Part shown: positions 1-8,758 of the stretch, in pieces | Layout of the letters: each line of letters begins with the position of its first letter | Numbering within the stretch: position 1 is the stretch's first letter | Source of the DNA: Arthrobacter_H rhombi | GTDB lineage: Bacteria > Actinomycetota > Actinomycetes > Actinomycetales > Micrococcaceae | NCBI RefSeq assembly: GCF_039526245.1 | Contig: NZ_BAAAIV010000012.1 | Location: 1 to 64,000, forward strand | Length of the DNA: 64,000 nt | Direction: 5' to 3' | The notes under the pieces: generated by a model | Told to the model about the DNA's origin: nothing | The model's database searches: none | What the model saw: the letters and a program-made list of their open reading frames with translations, nothing else | Program-made: the position numbers and the translations under genes

Positions 1-73
1 GGTCAGCGTCGAAGAGGTCCGCGCGGCCACCGAGCCCGAACTCATTCTTGGTGGAGACCTCTCACACGAATAG
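1..73 (+). CDS. C-terminal fragment of a probable CoA-transferase subunit B
   Basis: Only the last 23 codons are present, ending at TAG 71-73; the rest lies outside the window. The tail contains SVEEVRAATEPELIL, which resembles the C-terminus of the beta subunit of 3-oxoacid CoA-transferases, where a phrase like GVSVEEVRAATEAEL is common. The gene usually found here in related genomes is prfB, but the residues do not look like an RF2 end to me. The assignment rests on one short motif. Confidence 0.4.
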   Translation, partial: VSVEEVRAATEPELILGGDLSHE

Positions 74-88
74 GCGGGGGAGACCGAA

Positions 89-124
89 CCGGCGGGGAAG
101 TGGCCGTGTAGCCACTCCCGCCGG
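89..124 (+). terminator. GC-rich terminator-like hairpin
   Basis: CCGGCGGG and AGTGGC on the left arm pair with GCCACT and CCCGCCGG on the right around a six-base loop, with one or two unpaired bases. There is no T-run after it. It lies 16 bp after the stop of the first gene and 184 bp before ftsE, so it probably ends or stabilises the upstream transcript. I saw no convincing ftsE promoter in the remaining 180 bp. Confidence 0.5.
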
Positions 125-307
125 GCCGGGCGCTTCGCAATAGGCTCGACGTTCACGGCTGGAATGACGGTACCGACACGCGATACCGCCTGCGCGGCAA
201 TGACAAGTGCTAACGCTAGAGTGCTCAGTGCCGGTGCTGTACGTTCCCCCAGCAAAGCCCCGCATTTTTTCGGACACTGACCGGTGGTCCGGGTGGGCAG
301 AACTGCC

Positions 308-1090
308 ATGATCAGATTTGAGCACGTCACCAAGGTCTACGACCAGAAGTCCCGTCCGGCGCTGGACGATATCGATGTTGAGATCGACCGCGGCGACTTC
401 GCGTTCCTCGTAGGGGCCTCCGGCTCCGGGAAGTCGACCTTCATCCGGCTCGTGCTGCGTGAGGACCAGGCATCGCGTGGCTCGGTCCACGTTGCCGGAC
501 AAAACGTCGCCCGCATCCCCGGATGGAGAGTCCCGCGGATGCGGCGTGGCATCGGCGTCGTCTTCCAGGACTTCCGTCTTCTGCCCAACAAGGATGTCTT
601 CTCCAATGTCGCCTTTGCCATGCAGGTCATTGGCAAGAGCCGTGCTTCCATCCGCAGCACCGTGCCAGAGGTGCTCAAGACGGTGGGGCTGCAAGGCAAG
701 GAAAAGCGCATGCCGAACGAACTTTCCGGTGGCGAACAGCAGCGCGTGGCGATTGCCCGGGCCATCGTGAACCAGCCAGGCATCTTGCTCGCTGATGAAC
801 CCACAGGAAACCTGGATCCCGCCACCAGCGTGGGGATCATGAACATCTTGGACAAGATCAACCAAAACGGCACGACAGTAGTCATGGCCACGCACGACGA
901 CGACATCGTCAATTCCATGCGCCGTAGGGTCATTGAACTCGACGAAGGAAAGCTCGTCCGGGACGAGCGCGCCGGTGAATACACCGCCATGATTCCCATC
1001 ATCAACCAGGACGGTTCCCGCGAACTGCGGACAGCTAATCCCCAGGACCAGGCGATCGCCCCCTTCGACTCCGAGGAGGACGAAGCATGA
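308..1090 (+). CDS. ftsE: Cell division ATP-binding protein FtsE
   Basis: 260-aa ABC ATPase that with FtsX forms the septal FtsEX complex, coupling ATP hydrolysis in the cytoplasm to peptidoglycan hydrolase activation outside. Visible: Walker A GASGSGKST (about 36-44), Q-loop VVFQDFR (about 84-90), signature LSGGEQQR (139-146), Walker B LLADEP (160-165) and switch His in MATHD. The ATG at 308 begins MIRFEHVTKVY, the normal family start; a GTG at 284 would add eight unconserved residues. The tail after residue 225 is acidic and longer than in minimal FtsE. The stop overlaps the ftsX start as ATGA. Confidence 0.97.
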   Translation: MIRFEHVTKVYDQKSRPALDDIDVEIDRGDFAFLVGASGSGKSTFIRLVLREDQASRGSVHVAGQNVARIPGWRVPRMRRGIGVVFQDFRLLPNKDVFSNVAFAMQVIGKSRASIRSTVPEVLKTVGLQGKEKRMPNELSGGEQQRVAIARAIVNQPGILLADEPTGNLDPATSVGIMNILDKINQNGTTVVMATHDDDIVNSMRRRVIELDEGKLVRDERAGEYTAMIPIINQDGSRELRTANPQDQAIAPFDSEEDEA

Positions 1091-2001
1091 GACTGGCGTT
1101 CATCCTCGGTGAAATCGGTTCCGGCCTGCGTCGAAACCTCTCCATGGTCGTGTCCGTCGTCTTGGTGACCTTTATTTCGTTGACATTTGTCGGCGCCGCC
1201 GCCTTGACGCAGATGCAGATCACGCAAATGAAGGGCTTCTGGTACGACAAGGTCGAAGTGGCCATCTTCCTGTGCGGGGAGGACTACGGTTCGCAGACCT
1301 GTGCCGATGGTGCAGTGACCGATTCCCAGCGTTCGGCCATCAAGGACATGCTGGGTTCCGCCGCAGTCAAACCGTATGTGGACGGCTATGAGTACGAGTC
1401 GCAGGACCAGGCTTTGCAGCACTTCCGCGAGCAGTTCAAGAATTCCCCGATCGTTGATACCGTTACCGCTGACCAGTTGCCGGAGTCATTCCGCGTGAAG
1501 ATGGTGGACCCGGAGAAGTACGACGTCATTAACGAGCTCTTTTCCTCGATGAAGGGCGTCGACACGGTCATCGACCAACGCGACCTCTTGGAAAAGGTCT
1601 TCTCGATCATGAACATCGCGTCCTTGGTTGCGATCGGAATTGCCGTGGTCATGATCTTCTGTGCTGTGCTTCTGGTAGCCACGACGATCCGGCTCTCGGC
1701 TTTCAGCAGAAGACGCGAGACGGGAATCATGCGTTTGGTGGGAGCATCGAAGGCGGTGATCCAACTGCCCTTTGTTCTGGAGGGCGTGATCGCTGCGCTC
1801 ATCGGTGCCGTCTTGGCCTCGGGCACGCTGTGGGCGGTGGTCCGGTACCTCATCCAGGGCAAGCTTGCGGTTGAGTATCCGGATACGGCCTTCATTGCTA
1901 CGGGACAGGTATTGCTCGTCGCCCCGGGCCTGCTTGCGTTGGGAGTCATCCTTGCTGGTGTATCGTCGGTCCTGACCTTAAGGCGCTACCTGAAGGTTTA
2001 G
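1087..2001 (+). CDS. ftsX: Cell division permease-like protein FtsX
   Basis: 304-aa membrane partner of FtsE. One membrane segment near residues 20-42 is followed by an extracytoplasmic domain to about 175, then three more segments near 175-200, 228-252 and 275-297, the standard four-helix FtsX plan. The motif RRRETGIMRLVGAS follows helix 2, as in family members. The outer domain has two cysteines ten residues apart (CGEDYGSQTC), as I recall for mycobacterial FtsX, where they form a disulfide. Translation is coupled to ftsE by the ATGA overlap; an M23 hydrolase gene follows after 74 bp. Confidence 0.97.
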   Translation: MRLAFILGEIGSGLRRNLSMVVSVVLVTFISLTFVGAAALTQMQITQMKGFWYDKVEVAIFLCGEDYGSQTCADGAVTDSQRSAIKDMLGSAAVKPYVDGYEYESQDQALQHFREQFKNSPIVDTVTADQLPESFRVKMVDPEKYDVINELFSSMKGVDTVIDQRDLLEKVFSIMNIASLVAIGIAVVMIFCAVLLVATTIRLSAFSRRRETGIMRLVGASKAVIQLPFVLEGVIAALIGAVLASGTLWAVVRYLIQGKLAVEYPDTAFIATGQVLLVAPGLLALGVILAGVSSVLTLRRYLKV

Positions 2002-2075
2002 GTTCCCCCGTGCCCGTATTCTTCTCGCGCATCCGAAGCGGGGAACTGCTGTTCCAGTGAAAGGACGGACCTCCT

Positions 2076-3557
2076 GTGGCGGACCGTAAAAGACGGACTT
2101 TGTCCCACGCCGTGATCAGTGGTGCCCTCGTGAGCCTGCTATCCCTGTCATTGGTTGTACCCACGGCCAACGCCGACAATCTGGATGACAAGAAACAAAA
2201 CGTCGAGAAGCAGCTGGACTCGTTGGAGTCTGATCTCGAATTCCTCAATGCTGACATCCAAAAGGTTGCCGACAAGCTGAAGAACTACCAGGACCGCCTG
2301 CCAGCGGCCCAAGAGCGGTTGGCCACTGCACGTGCCGGCGTCCAAACAGCAACGGATCAGGTCAACGAACTCACCGCCCGAGTAGAATCTGCGCAGTCCT
2401 CCAAGGACCAGATTGGCAGCCAAATGGTCCAGGACGCGGAGTCAATGGCCAACACCCGCAAGGCCATCGGGCAGATCGCGACGCAGGCCTACAAACGTGG
2501 CGGAGTCTCCAGCAACCTCAGCCTCCTGCTGAATGCTTCCTCGGATGGCAACCTGGCGGACAGCATGGGGATGGCTGACCAGGCACTCCGCAGTCAGAAT
2601 GCGGTCCTCAGTGACCTGAACCAGCAGCACGCGACGAACGCCAATGCCCAAGCCAGGATGACCGCGGTAGAATCGGAAATCAGCGATCTCAAGGACCAGG
2701 CCGAAGCGGCACTGGCCCGCGAACAGGCAGCCCGCAATGAGGCCGAAGCCTCCAAGCGGCATGTCGATGAACTCATTGATGGTGCGGAAGCGGCCAGCAG
2801 CGAACTCAATGCCAAACGTCCGCAGATCAAGGCGCAAATCCAGGATCAGCAGGATGAGCACGATCAGGTCGTCGCTGCCATCAAGGAACGCCAGCAGCGG
2901 TTGATCCGCGAAGCAGCTGAACGCAAGCGCAAGGAAGAGGCAGCCCGAAAGGCAGCCGAGGCGCGAGCTGCACAGGCGCAAGCTGCGGCCGAACGAGCTG
3001 CCCGAGCCAACGCCGCGGACGCAGCGGCCAAACGTGCGGCGGCCGACGCAGCCGAGCGGTCTGCAGCTTCCGCCCGGAAGAAAAGTGAGAGCGCGGGTAA
3101 CAACGGCGACTCATCATCCTCGTCATCCACCAGCAGCTGGGGGCTCTCGGTTCCAGTGGGTGGTGGACACATCACGTCCACCTTCGGATGGCGGCCGACA
3201 CCCGCCGGGACCATTGACTACGGCGGAATGGGTGGCTACGTCCACGCCGGCTTGGACTGGGGGTTCGGTGGCCAGTGCGGCGCGCCAGTCCACGCAGCAG
3301 CGGGAGGCGAAGTCTGGTATGCCACCATGTCTGCGACCTCTGGCAACAAGGTCCAGATCAGCCATGGGGTCGTCAACGGCCACGCCCTCGTGACGGGCTA
3401 CCACCACTTGAGCAGTTACGTGGTGCGAGCCGGACAGCATGTCTCGAAGGGACAGCTCATCGGCTACGTCGGCACCACCGGCAACTCGACCGGATGCCAC
3501 CTTCACTTCGAGACCATCTTGGATGGAAGCGTCGTTGATCCTGCAGGTCTGCTCTGA
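2076..3557 (+). CDS. Secreted coiled-coil M23 peptidoglycan hydrolase (EnvC-like)
   Basis: 493-aa exported protein. A signal peptide ends near residue 34 (VVPTANA-D). Residues about 36-270 are heptad-rich coiled coil, about 280-345 are Ala/Lys/Arg/Glu-rich helix, then a Ser-rich linker. The C-terminal M23 (LytM) domain covers about 365-490 with zinc motifs HAGLD (about 390) and HLHFE (about 475-479). Coiled coil plus LytM downstream of ftsEX is the layout of hydrolases or activators controlled by FtsEX (EnvC, PcsB, RipC), so a role in septal wall splitting is a strong inference. GTG start with AAGGACGG eight bases upstream. Confidence 0.9.
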   Translation: MADRKRRTLSHAVISGALVSLLSLSLVVPTANADNLDDKKQNVEKQLDSLESDLEFLNADIQKVADKLKNYQDRLPAAQERLATARAGVQTATDQVNELTARVESAQSSKDQIGSQMVQDAESMANTRKAIGQIATQAYKRGGVSSNLSLLLNASSDGNLADSMGMADQALRSQNAVLSDLNQQHATNANAQARMTAVESEISDLKDQAEAALAREQAARNEAEASKRHVDELIDGAEAASSELNAKRPQIKAQIQDQQDEHDQVVAAIKERQQRLIREAAERKRKEEAARKAAEARAAQAQAAAERAARANAADAAAKRAAADAAERSAASARKKSESAGNNGDSSSSSSTSSWGLSVPVGGGHITSTFGWRPTPAGTIDYGGMGGYVHAGLDWGFGGQCGAPVHAAAGGEVWYATMSATSGNKVQISHGVVNGHALVTGYHHLSSYVVRAGQHVSKGQLIGYVGTTGNSTGCHLHFETILDGSVVDPAGLL

Positions 3558-3575
3558 CTGATATCGCTCCACGCC

Positions 3576-3597
3576 GGCTATCGGGAGTTGGATAGCC
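3576..3597 (+). terminator. Hairpin after the M23 gene
   Basis: GGCTATC (3576-3582) pairs with GATAGCC (3591-3597) around an eight-base loop, 18 bp after the M23 stop. There is no U-tract, so it could be an inefficient terminator or an RNA-stabilising stem between the division operon and smpB. Confidence 0.45.
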
Positions 3598-3717
3598 CGC
3601 CAGTTGGGTTGTCCATGCGATGGATGCGAACTTGATGTCGCCGGTGATGGCATACGATGATTGTCCTAATCTTCAGCTGAAATTTCCCGCCACACGTTCG
3701 CACATAAGGAGGTTGCC

Positions 3718-4194
3718 ATGGCCAAGGACACCGATCGCAAGGTCGTCGCGACCAACCGCAAGGCACATCACGACTTTCACATTCTCGACACTTTTGAGGC
3801 CGGCATGGTGCTCAGCGGCACCGAGGTGAAGTCCCTGCGCGAGGGCAAGGCATCGCTGGTCGATGGGTTCGGCCAGTTCTACAACAACGAGTTGTACATC
3901 GAGGCTCTCTACATCCCGGAATACCTCAACGGGTCGTGGACCAACCACGCAGCTCGACGTCGGCGCAAGCTGCTGTTGCATCGCGAAGAACTCGTGAAGA
4001 TCACCCGAAAGATCCAAGACCCGGGTTTTACTATTGTCCCGTTGCAACTCTATTTCCGAGACGGCCGGGCCAAACTGGAAATCAGTGTAGCCAAGGGCAA
4101 AAAGGAATTCGACAAGCGCCAGACGTTGCGCGAGAAGCAGGACAACAGGGAAGCCCTACGCGCCATGCGCGAGCGGAACCGGCGCGCCTCCTGA
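3718..4194 (+). CDS. smpB: SsrA-binding protein SmpB
   Basis: 158-aa tmRNA-binding protein needed for trans-translation: it delivers tmRNA to ribosomes stalled on broken messages. Recognised by ATNRKAHHDF near the N-terminus, SGTEVKSLREGKA (residues about 38-50), NHAARRRRKLLLH, and the basic tail KRQTLREKQDNREALRAMRE, which occupies the decoding centre. Full length for the family. ATG start with AAGGAGG seven bases upstream. The tmRNA gene lies 112 bp downstream on the same strand. Confidence 0.98.
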   Translation: MAKDTDRKVVATNRKAHHDFHILDTFEAGMVLSGTEVKSLREGKASLVDGFGQFYNNELYIEALYIPEYLNGSWTNHAARRRRKLLLHREELVKITRKIQDPGFTIVPLQLYFRDGRAKLEISVAKGKKEFDKRQTLREKQDNREALRAMRERNRRAS

Positions 4195-4212
4195 CCAGCC
4201 GCAGCTCGCTGG

Positions 4213-4243
4213 GGAATGAACCATGGGCTAGGTGGGTTATAGT
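4213..4243 (+). promoter_or_regulatory. Overlapping SigR-type and housekeeping promoters of ssrA
   Basis: GGAAT at 4213-4217, exactly 18 bases, then GTT at 4236-4238 matches the SigR consensus GGAAT-N18-GTT. A sigma-70-type -10, TATAGT, lies at 4238-4243 and shares a base with the GTT. Both would start transcription near 4246-4252, about 57 bases before the mature tmRNA 5' end, leaving a leader with a GCGGG/CCCGC hairpin to be processed off. Confidence 0.55.
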
Positions 4244-4306
4244 AGTTGTCTCGCAGGTTCGCTTGCGGGGATGCGCGGGGCAACCCGCAAATTGAGAAGT
4301 ACATAC

Positions 4307-4690
4307 GGGGATGATCGGTTTCGACGATGTGAGTCGCGACAGGAGAAGCGGGCCGAGGACGCAAAGTTATCTCGTAAACGCTCTTTGCAAAACACAAGTG
4401 CCAACTCAAAGCGCACTGACTTCGCTCTCGCTGCCTAAGCAGCCTGACAGTCCGTCAGCCAGGGATTGCTATCGGCCCTGATACTGGCGTCATTTAGATA
4501 GCCACTGTTCAACGTCTTGGTCACTGGGGTGTTGGACATATTTTCGGTGACTGTGCTCAGGGTATCCCGCAAGGGACCAGCCGCATGTTTGTGAGACGGC
4601 TGCTGGAGCAGAGAAAACCCCCAGCAAACTGCGCCCGGAGAAGTCCTGGCAACACCACATCGGACGGGGGTTCAATTCCCCCCATCTCCA
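4307..4690 (+). ncRNA. ssrA: Transfer-messenger RNA (tmRNA)
   Basis: Single-piece tmRNA of about 384 nt. The 5' end GGGGATGATCGGTTTCGAC is the classic tmRNA start; its first seven bases pair with CATCTCC before the discriminator A at 4690. The T-arm GGTTCAATTCC is at the 3' end. CCA is not encoded (the next bases are CGT), so it must be added after processing. The tag reading frame ends NTSANSKRTDFALAA followed by TAA at 4436-4438; the ALAA end directs tagged proteins to Clp proteases. Works with SmpB, encoded just upstream. Confidence 0.97.
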
Positions 4691-4698
4691 CGTATTAG

Positions 4699-4731
4699 CG
4701 GCCTCGGGATCTCGGATCCCGGGGCCGTTTT
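4699..4731 (+). terminator. Intrinsic terminator of ssrA
   Basis: CGGCCTCGGGATC pairs with GGATCCCGGGGCCG through a long GC-rich stem with a short loop, followed directly by TTTT. It sits nine bases after the mature tmRNA end. Confidence 0.9.
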
Positions 4732-4860
4732 CGTGCTGCCCTGGCGATTGCCCGGCGCAGCATAGAATGGTTGGGAATCCCGAGGCCGTCGGCCCGGGGA
4801 ACGTCACTGACTCGAGGGCATTTCCGCGTCGGCTTCGCAGGAAATGGGAAAGGCAGCAGC

Positions 4861-5316
4861 ATGCAAGACAACCAGCAGGACGCCGTGGGCGACCCGGCGG
4901 AACCGTCGGTCGACGCAACCCCGCCGATTCGCGTCGCCGGGATTCTGGCGTTTGTCCTCGAGGTTGCTCTGCTCTGCGCTGCCGCCTTGTGGGCCATTCA
5001 GGTCTTGCCGTGGGCGCCAGTCTTGTCGGTGCTCGTCCTGCTGGTTCCGCTGGTGGTGTTCTGGGGCCTGTTCATGGCCCCACAAGCCAAGCGTCGATTC
5101 GGGTGGCCGGTACATCCAGTGGTCGCCCACGTCTTGTTCTTGCTGGGGGTGGCAGGTCTTTTCGCCGCGGGGCACCCGTGGTTCGGTGGAATCATGCTGG
5201 TGTTAACTCTGGTCAGCGCCGCCATGACGTGGGTCAAGCGCGCTCAGCTCGCCGCTGATTCCGACCGAATGCCTCCGACCCGGCAGCGCCCGGCCGGTCG
5301 CCGATCCGCTCGTTAG
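4861..5316 (+). CDS. DUF2568 (YrdB-like) integral membrane protein
   Basis: 151-aa protein with a short hydrophilic N-terminus and four predicted membrane segments between residues about 20 and 130. The pattern FVLEVALL...WGLFMAPQAKRR...HPVVAHVLFLLG...AAGHPW fits the DUF2568/YrdB family, whose function is unknown. ATG at 4861 follows GGGAAAGG; an upstream TTG at 4771 would add 30 unconserved residues. A -10-like TAGAAT lies at 4763-4768, giving a leader of about 90 nt. Convergent with hisN, with only 4 bp between the stop codons. Confidence 0.75.
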   Translation: MQDNQQDAVGDPAEPSVDATPPIRVAGILAFVLEVALLCAAALWAIQVLPWAPVLSVLVLLVPLVVFWGLFMAPQAKRRFGWPVHPVVAHVLFLLGVAGLFAAGHPWFGGIMLVLTLVSAAMTWVKRAQLAADSDRMPPTRQRPAGRRSAR

Positions 5317-5320
5317 GCTC

Positions 5321-6271
5321 TCAGGCGTTTTCCCAGGGTGATGAGTGATGTTCCGGTTGGGACGATCCCGACATGTCTTCCTCCCGGCGGGTCCTGAATT
5401 CGTGCGTTTCATCCGGGGCGTCTGCGACGTCATTGACGGGAGCCTGTCCGGTCTCGAATGACTTTGTCGCATTCGTGCTGCCGTTGAGCACTGCCAGCGT
5501 GGCGTCGTGCAGTCGTGAATTGGTCGCCAGCGCATTTCCGCCGAGGCAGCCGTCCTCCCCGTCCAAAGACGTGAAGCGTCCGCCCGCTTCGGTGACGATC
5601 GGCACGAGTGCCGCCATGTCGTAGAGGTTCAACTCCGGTTCGCAGGCAATGTCCACCGCGCCTTCGGCCAGCAGGCAATATGACCAAAAATCACCGTAGG
5701 CACGGGTCCGCCATACGGCGTCGTGCAAATCCAACATGGCCTCCAGTTGGCCGCGTTCGCGCCACCCACCCAGGCTTGAGTACGAAAGTGAGGCATCCGC
5801 CAGCTCGCTGACCCCGGAGACCTTCAAACGGGTGGCCGAGGCCAATGACTTCCCGGTATAGGACCCTGTGCCTTCCGCGCCCCACCAACGACGTCCCAGC
5901 GCCGGGGCGGAGACGAGCCCGACAACCGACCGGCCTTCGTCCATCAAGGAGATCAGCGTCGCCCAGACAGGGACACCACGAACAAAGTTCTTGGTTCCGT
6001 CGATGGGGTCAATGACCCACCGCCGCGCACCGTGGCCCGTGCTGCCGAATTCCTCGCCCAGTATCGCGTCGCGGGGACGGGATCGGGCCAGCTGGCTGCG
6101 GATTGCTTCTTCGGCCGACCGATCGGCATCCGTCACCGGAGTCAGATCTGGTTTGGTATCCACCTGCAAATCCTGCGCCTTGAAGCGGGACATGGTCAGG
6201 GAATCGACGGAATCGGCGATGGCGTGTGCCAACCGGAGGTCGTCGTTGTAGCTCATTACATCGCGGGTCAT
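5321..6271 (-). CDS. hisN: Histidinol-phosphatase, inositol monophosphatase family
   Basis: 316-aa Mg-dependent phosphatase of the IMPase fold; in actinobacteria HisN removes phosphate from L-histidinol phosphate late in histidine synthesis. Metal-binding motifs are visible: ILGEEFG, VIDPIDGTKNFVRG and, near the C-terminus, LYDMAALVPIVTEAGG. The N-terminal SYNDDLRLAHAIAD is typical of HisN orthologues. The last 45 residues are an acidic, polar tail not needed for the fold. Start ATG 6271 is chosen, with ATG 6256 possible; neither has a clear Shine-Dalgarno. Last gene of aroA-rsgA-hisN. A related IMPase activity cannot be excluded. Confidence 0.88.
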   Translation of the reverse strand: MTRDVMSYNDDLRLAHAIADSVDSLTMSRFKAQDLQVDTKPDLTPVTDADRSAEEAIRSQLARSRPRDAILGEEFGSTGHGARRWVIDPIDGTKNFVRGVPVWATLISLMDEGRSVVGLVSAPALGRRWWGAEGTGSYTGKSLASATRLKVSGVSELADASLSYSSLGGWRERGQLEAMLDLHDAVWRTRAYGDFWSYCLLAEGAVDIACEPELNLYDMAALVPIVTEAGGRFTSLDGEDGCLGGNALATNSRLHDATLAVLNGSTNATKSFETGQAPVNDVADAPDETHEFRTRREEDMSGSSQPEHHSSPWENA

Positions 6272-6311
6272 GCCATCAAACTTACCGCAGGAGGGCAGCA
6301 GATCCGTGTTC

Positions 6312-7415
6312 CTAAACGGATCCCAGCTCCTTATCATCGGCTTTGGCCTCAACGCCGAACAGGCGACGCAATGAGGCGAGACGGGCGATGCCGGAGGCAT
6401 CGGCTTCCGGGCGTCGGACCCAGGCATCCAACGCGCACCCGGGCGAGTCGGCGGTGTGACGACAACCGCGCGGGCAACTGGCAGATCCTTCCACCAGATC
6501 GGGAAACGATTCCAAGATATTCGCAGGGTCGACGAGGGCCAGGCCGAAGGAGCGGATTCCCGGAGTGTCGATGATCCAGGTACCTGGCGGGGCTCCCTCG
6601 ACGCGGAGTGCAAGCGCAGATGAAGAGGTGTGCCTGCCCCGGCCCGTGACGGCGTTGACGCCGCCAGTGGCCCGCTGGGCACCCGTGAGTGCATTGACCA
6701 GGGTGGACTTGCCGACGCCTGAATGGCCGAGGACCACCGAGACGCGGCCCGCCAGCAGCCTACGCAGCTCCAGGACGGCCCCTTCCTCCAAACGGGCCGA
6801 GGCACCATCGGCTGACCGTGCGTCGATTCCCGAGGATTCGGCGCCAATGCTTTTGCTCGTCAGGATGTGAAGGTCCAGATGCCGGTAGTTCTCCAACAGG
6901 GGAGTGGGGTCGCGGATATCGGTCTTCGTCACACAGAGAACAGGCTCGATACCGGCGTCGTAGGCGGCAGCGAGGGCGCGGTCGATGAACCCAGTCCGCG
7001 GTTCTGGATTGGCGGCCGCGACGACAACCACCAGCTGATCGGCGTTGGCGACTACCACCCGCTCGACCGGATCGGTGTCGTCTGCGCTTCGACGCAACAA
7101 AGTCTGTCGTTCCTCGATGCGGACCAGCCGTGCAAGGGTGTCGGGCTTGCCCGAAGTATTGCCGACGAGGGCGACGAAGTCACCGGGCACCACGGGAGAA
7201 CGGCGCAGCTCGCGTGCGCGGGCGGCAATCACGATCCGTTCGTCGGCGGTGTCCTCGTCCAGGATGGCGGTGTATCGGCCCCGGTCCACGGTGATGATGC
7301 GACCGATGACGGCGTCCTCGTGAGCCGGGCGGTCCTTGGTGCGTGGACGGGAGCCTTTCTTGTTCGGCCGGATCCGGACGTCTGATTCGTCCCAGCTGCG
7401 GGCATCGCGCGCCAT
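6312..7415 (-). CDS. rsgA: Ribosome small subunit GTPase RsgA
   Basis: 367-aa circularly permuted GTPase that assists late 30S maturation. Order of motifs shows the permutation: G4 TKTD (163-166), then G1 GHSGVGKST (230-238), then G3 DTPG (283-286). An N-terminal OB-like domain covers about 35-105. The C-terminal zinc knuckle is Cys314, Cys318, His320, Cys327. ATG at 7415 starts MARDARSWDESD, normal for actinobacterial members; it lies two bases after the aroA stop, so the genes are co-transcribed. Confidence 0.95.
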   Translation of the reverse strand: MARDARSWDESDVRIRPNKKGSRPRTKDRPAHEDAVIGRIITVDRGRYTAILDEDTADERIVIAARARELRRSPVVPGDFVALVGNTSGKPDTLARLVRIEERQTLLRRSADDTDPVERVVVANADQLVVVVAAANPEPRTGFIDRALAAAYDAGIEPVLCVTKTDIRDPTPLLENYRHLDLHILTSKSIGAESSGIDARSADGASARLEEGAVLELRRLLAGRVSVVLGHSGVGKSTLVNALTGAQRATGGVNAVTGRGRHTSSSALALRVEGAPPGTWIIDTPGIRSFGLALVDPANILESFPDLVEGSASCPRGCRHTADSPGCALDAWVRRPEADASGIARLASLRRLFGVEAKADDKELGSV

Positions 7416-7417
7416 GT

Positions 7418-8746
7418 TCAGGCGCCGCCAGTGGCGGCCAGCTCCTGCCACAACTGGGGAAAATCGGGCATGGTCTTCGCCGTAGTGGCGATGTCCTCAA
7501 TCCGGACCCCGTCCATGGCCAAGCCGATGACGGCGCCTGCAGTGGCCATCCGGTGGTCCTCGTAGCTATGGAACAGGCCAGCATGGGTCACCGGGCGGCG
7601 GATGATGATCCCATCGGATGTTTCCTCGGCTTCGCCTCCGAGGGCAGTGATCTCGGCAACCAATGCCGCCAAACGGTTGGTCTCGTGTCCGCGCAGGTGG
7701 GCAATGCCGGTGAGGTGTGTTTCCTCATGGGCCAGGGCAGCCAGGGCGGCGACCGTGGGTGCGAGTTCGGAGGCATCTGCCAGGTCGATACCGCGGACAG
7801 GGCCGGAGCCCGTGACGGTGAGGACACCGTCGTCGTACGTGGTGGTGGCACCCATGCGGGTGAGGATCTCGGGCCACCGGGCACCGACCTGGGTGGTTTC
7901 AGCCGGCCAATCGGGGATCCGAACGGTGCCGCCCGCAGCCAACGCCGCGGCGAGGAAGGGGCCGGCATTGGACAGGTCGCGTTCGACGAGGACGTCAAAG
8001 GCTCGGATGGATCCGGGGGAGACCCTCCAGTGGTCCGGCGTGGAGTCGTCGACCTGCACTCCGAGTTCCCGCAGAGTCTGGACGGTCATCCGGATGTGGT
8101 CCAGGCTCGGCACCGTCGCGCCGACGTGCTCGAGGTGTAGTCCTTCCTCGAAAAACGCCCCGACCAGGAGCAACGCCGAGACGAACTGGGATGACCCGCT
8201 GGCATCGACCACCAGATGGCCACCGCGGACACTGCCGGTGGCGTGCATGGTGAACGGCAGCATCCCCTTGGCCTGGTCGTCGATCTCCACGCCGAGGTCC
8301 CTGAGGGCGTTGACCACCGGGGCCATGGGGCGTACGCGAGCTGCGGGATCGCCGTCGAAGGACACTGCGGCGGGAAGCAAGGCAGCCACCGGCGGAACGA
8401 AACGCATGACCGTTCCTGCGAGTCCACAGTCGACTGACAAGGCATCGCGGACCGAGGAGCGATCCAGCGGTGTCACCAGCAGGTCGCTGCCCGGCCCGTC
8501 AGCCGACGGCACCTCCTCCACGCCGGCACCGAGGATGCGCAGCGCTTCGATCATCAGATCGGCGTCGCGTGAGCGCAATGGCTGACGCAGCCGGCAGGGT
8601 CCGTCCGCCAAGGCGGCAAGCACCAGATAACGGTTCGTCAGCGACTTCGACGCCGGTACACGGACGGTGGCGTCCACGGGACCTTGGGCTCGAGGGGCCG
8701 GCCAGGGGGACAGGGACTCTGGGGCTGCGGAGAGGTTGCTGCTCAT
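7418..8746 (-). CDS. aroA: 3-phosphoshikimate 1-carboxyvinyltransferase (EPSP synthase)
   Basis: 442-aa enzyme of the shikimate pathway, joining shikimate-3-phosphate and phosphoenolpyruvate. The substrate motif PASKSLTNRYLVLAALADG is at residues about 32-50, DCGLAGTVMRF about 115-125, and the C-terminal SYEDHRMATAGAVIGLA closes the active site. Full length. It begins 12 bp after the DoxX gene stop and leads into rsgA and hisN. Confidence 0.96.
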   Translation of the reverse strand: MSSNLSAAPESLSPWPAPRAQGPVDATVRVPASKSLTNRYLVLAALADGPCRLRQPLRSRDADLMIEALRILGAGVEEVPSADGPGSDLLVTPLDRSSVRDALSVDCGLAGTVMRFVPPVAALLPAAVSFDGDPAARVRPMAPVVNALRDLGVEIDDQAKGMLPFTMHATGSVRGGHLVVDASGSSQFVSALLLVGAFFEEGLHLEHVGATVPSLDHIRMTVQTLRELGVQVDDSTPDHWRVSPGSIRAFDVLVERDLSNAGPFLAAALAAGGTVRIPDWPAETTQVGARWPEILTRMGATTTYDDGVLTVTGSGPVRGIDLADASELAPTVAALAALAHEETHLTGIAHLRGHETNRLAALVAEITALGGEAEETSDGIIIRRPVTHAGLFHSYEDHRMATAGAVIGLAMDGVRIEDIATTAKTMPDFPQLWQELAATGGA

Positions 8747-8758
8747 GCTGGTCGGTGG

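Noticed and set aside
284..307. Upstream GTG start for ftsE
   Set aside because: Adds eight residues before the standard MIRFEHV start.
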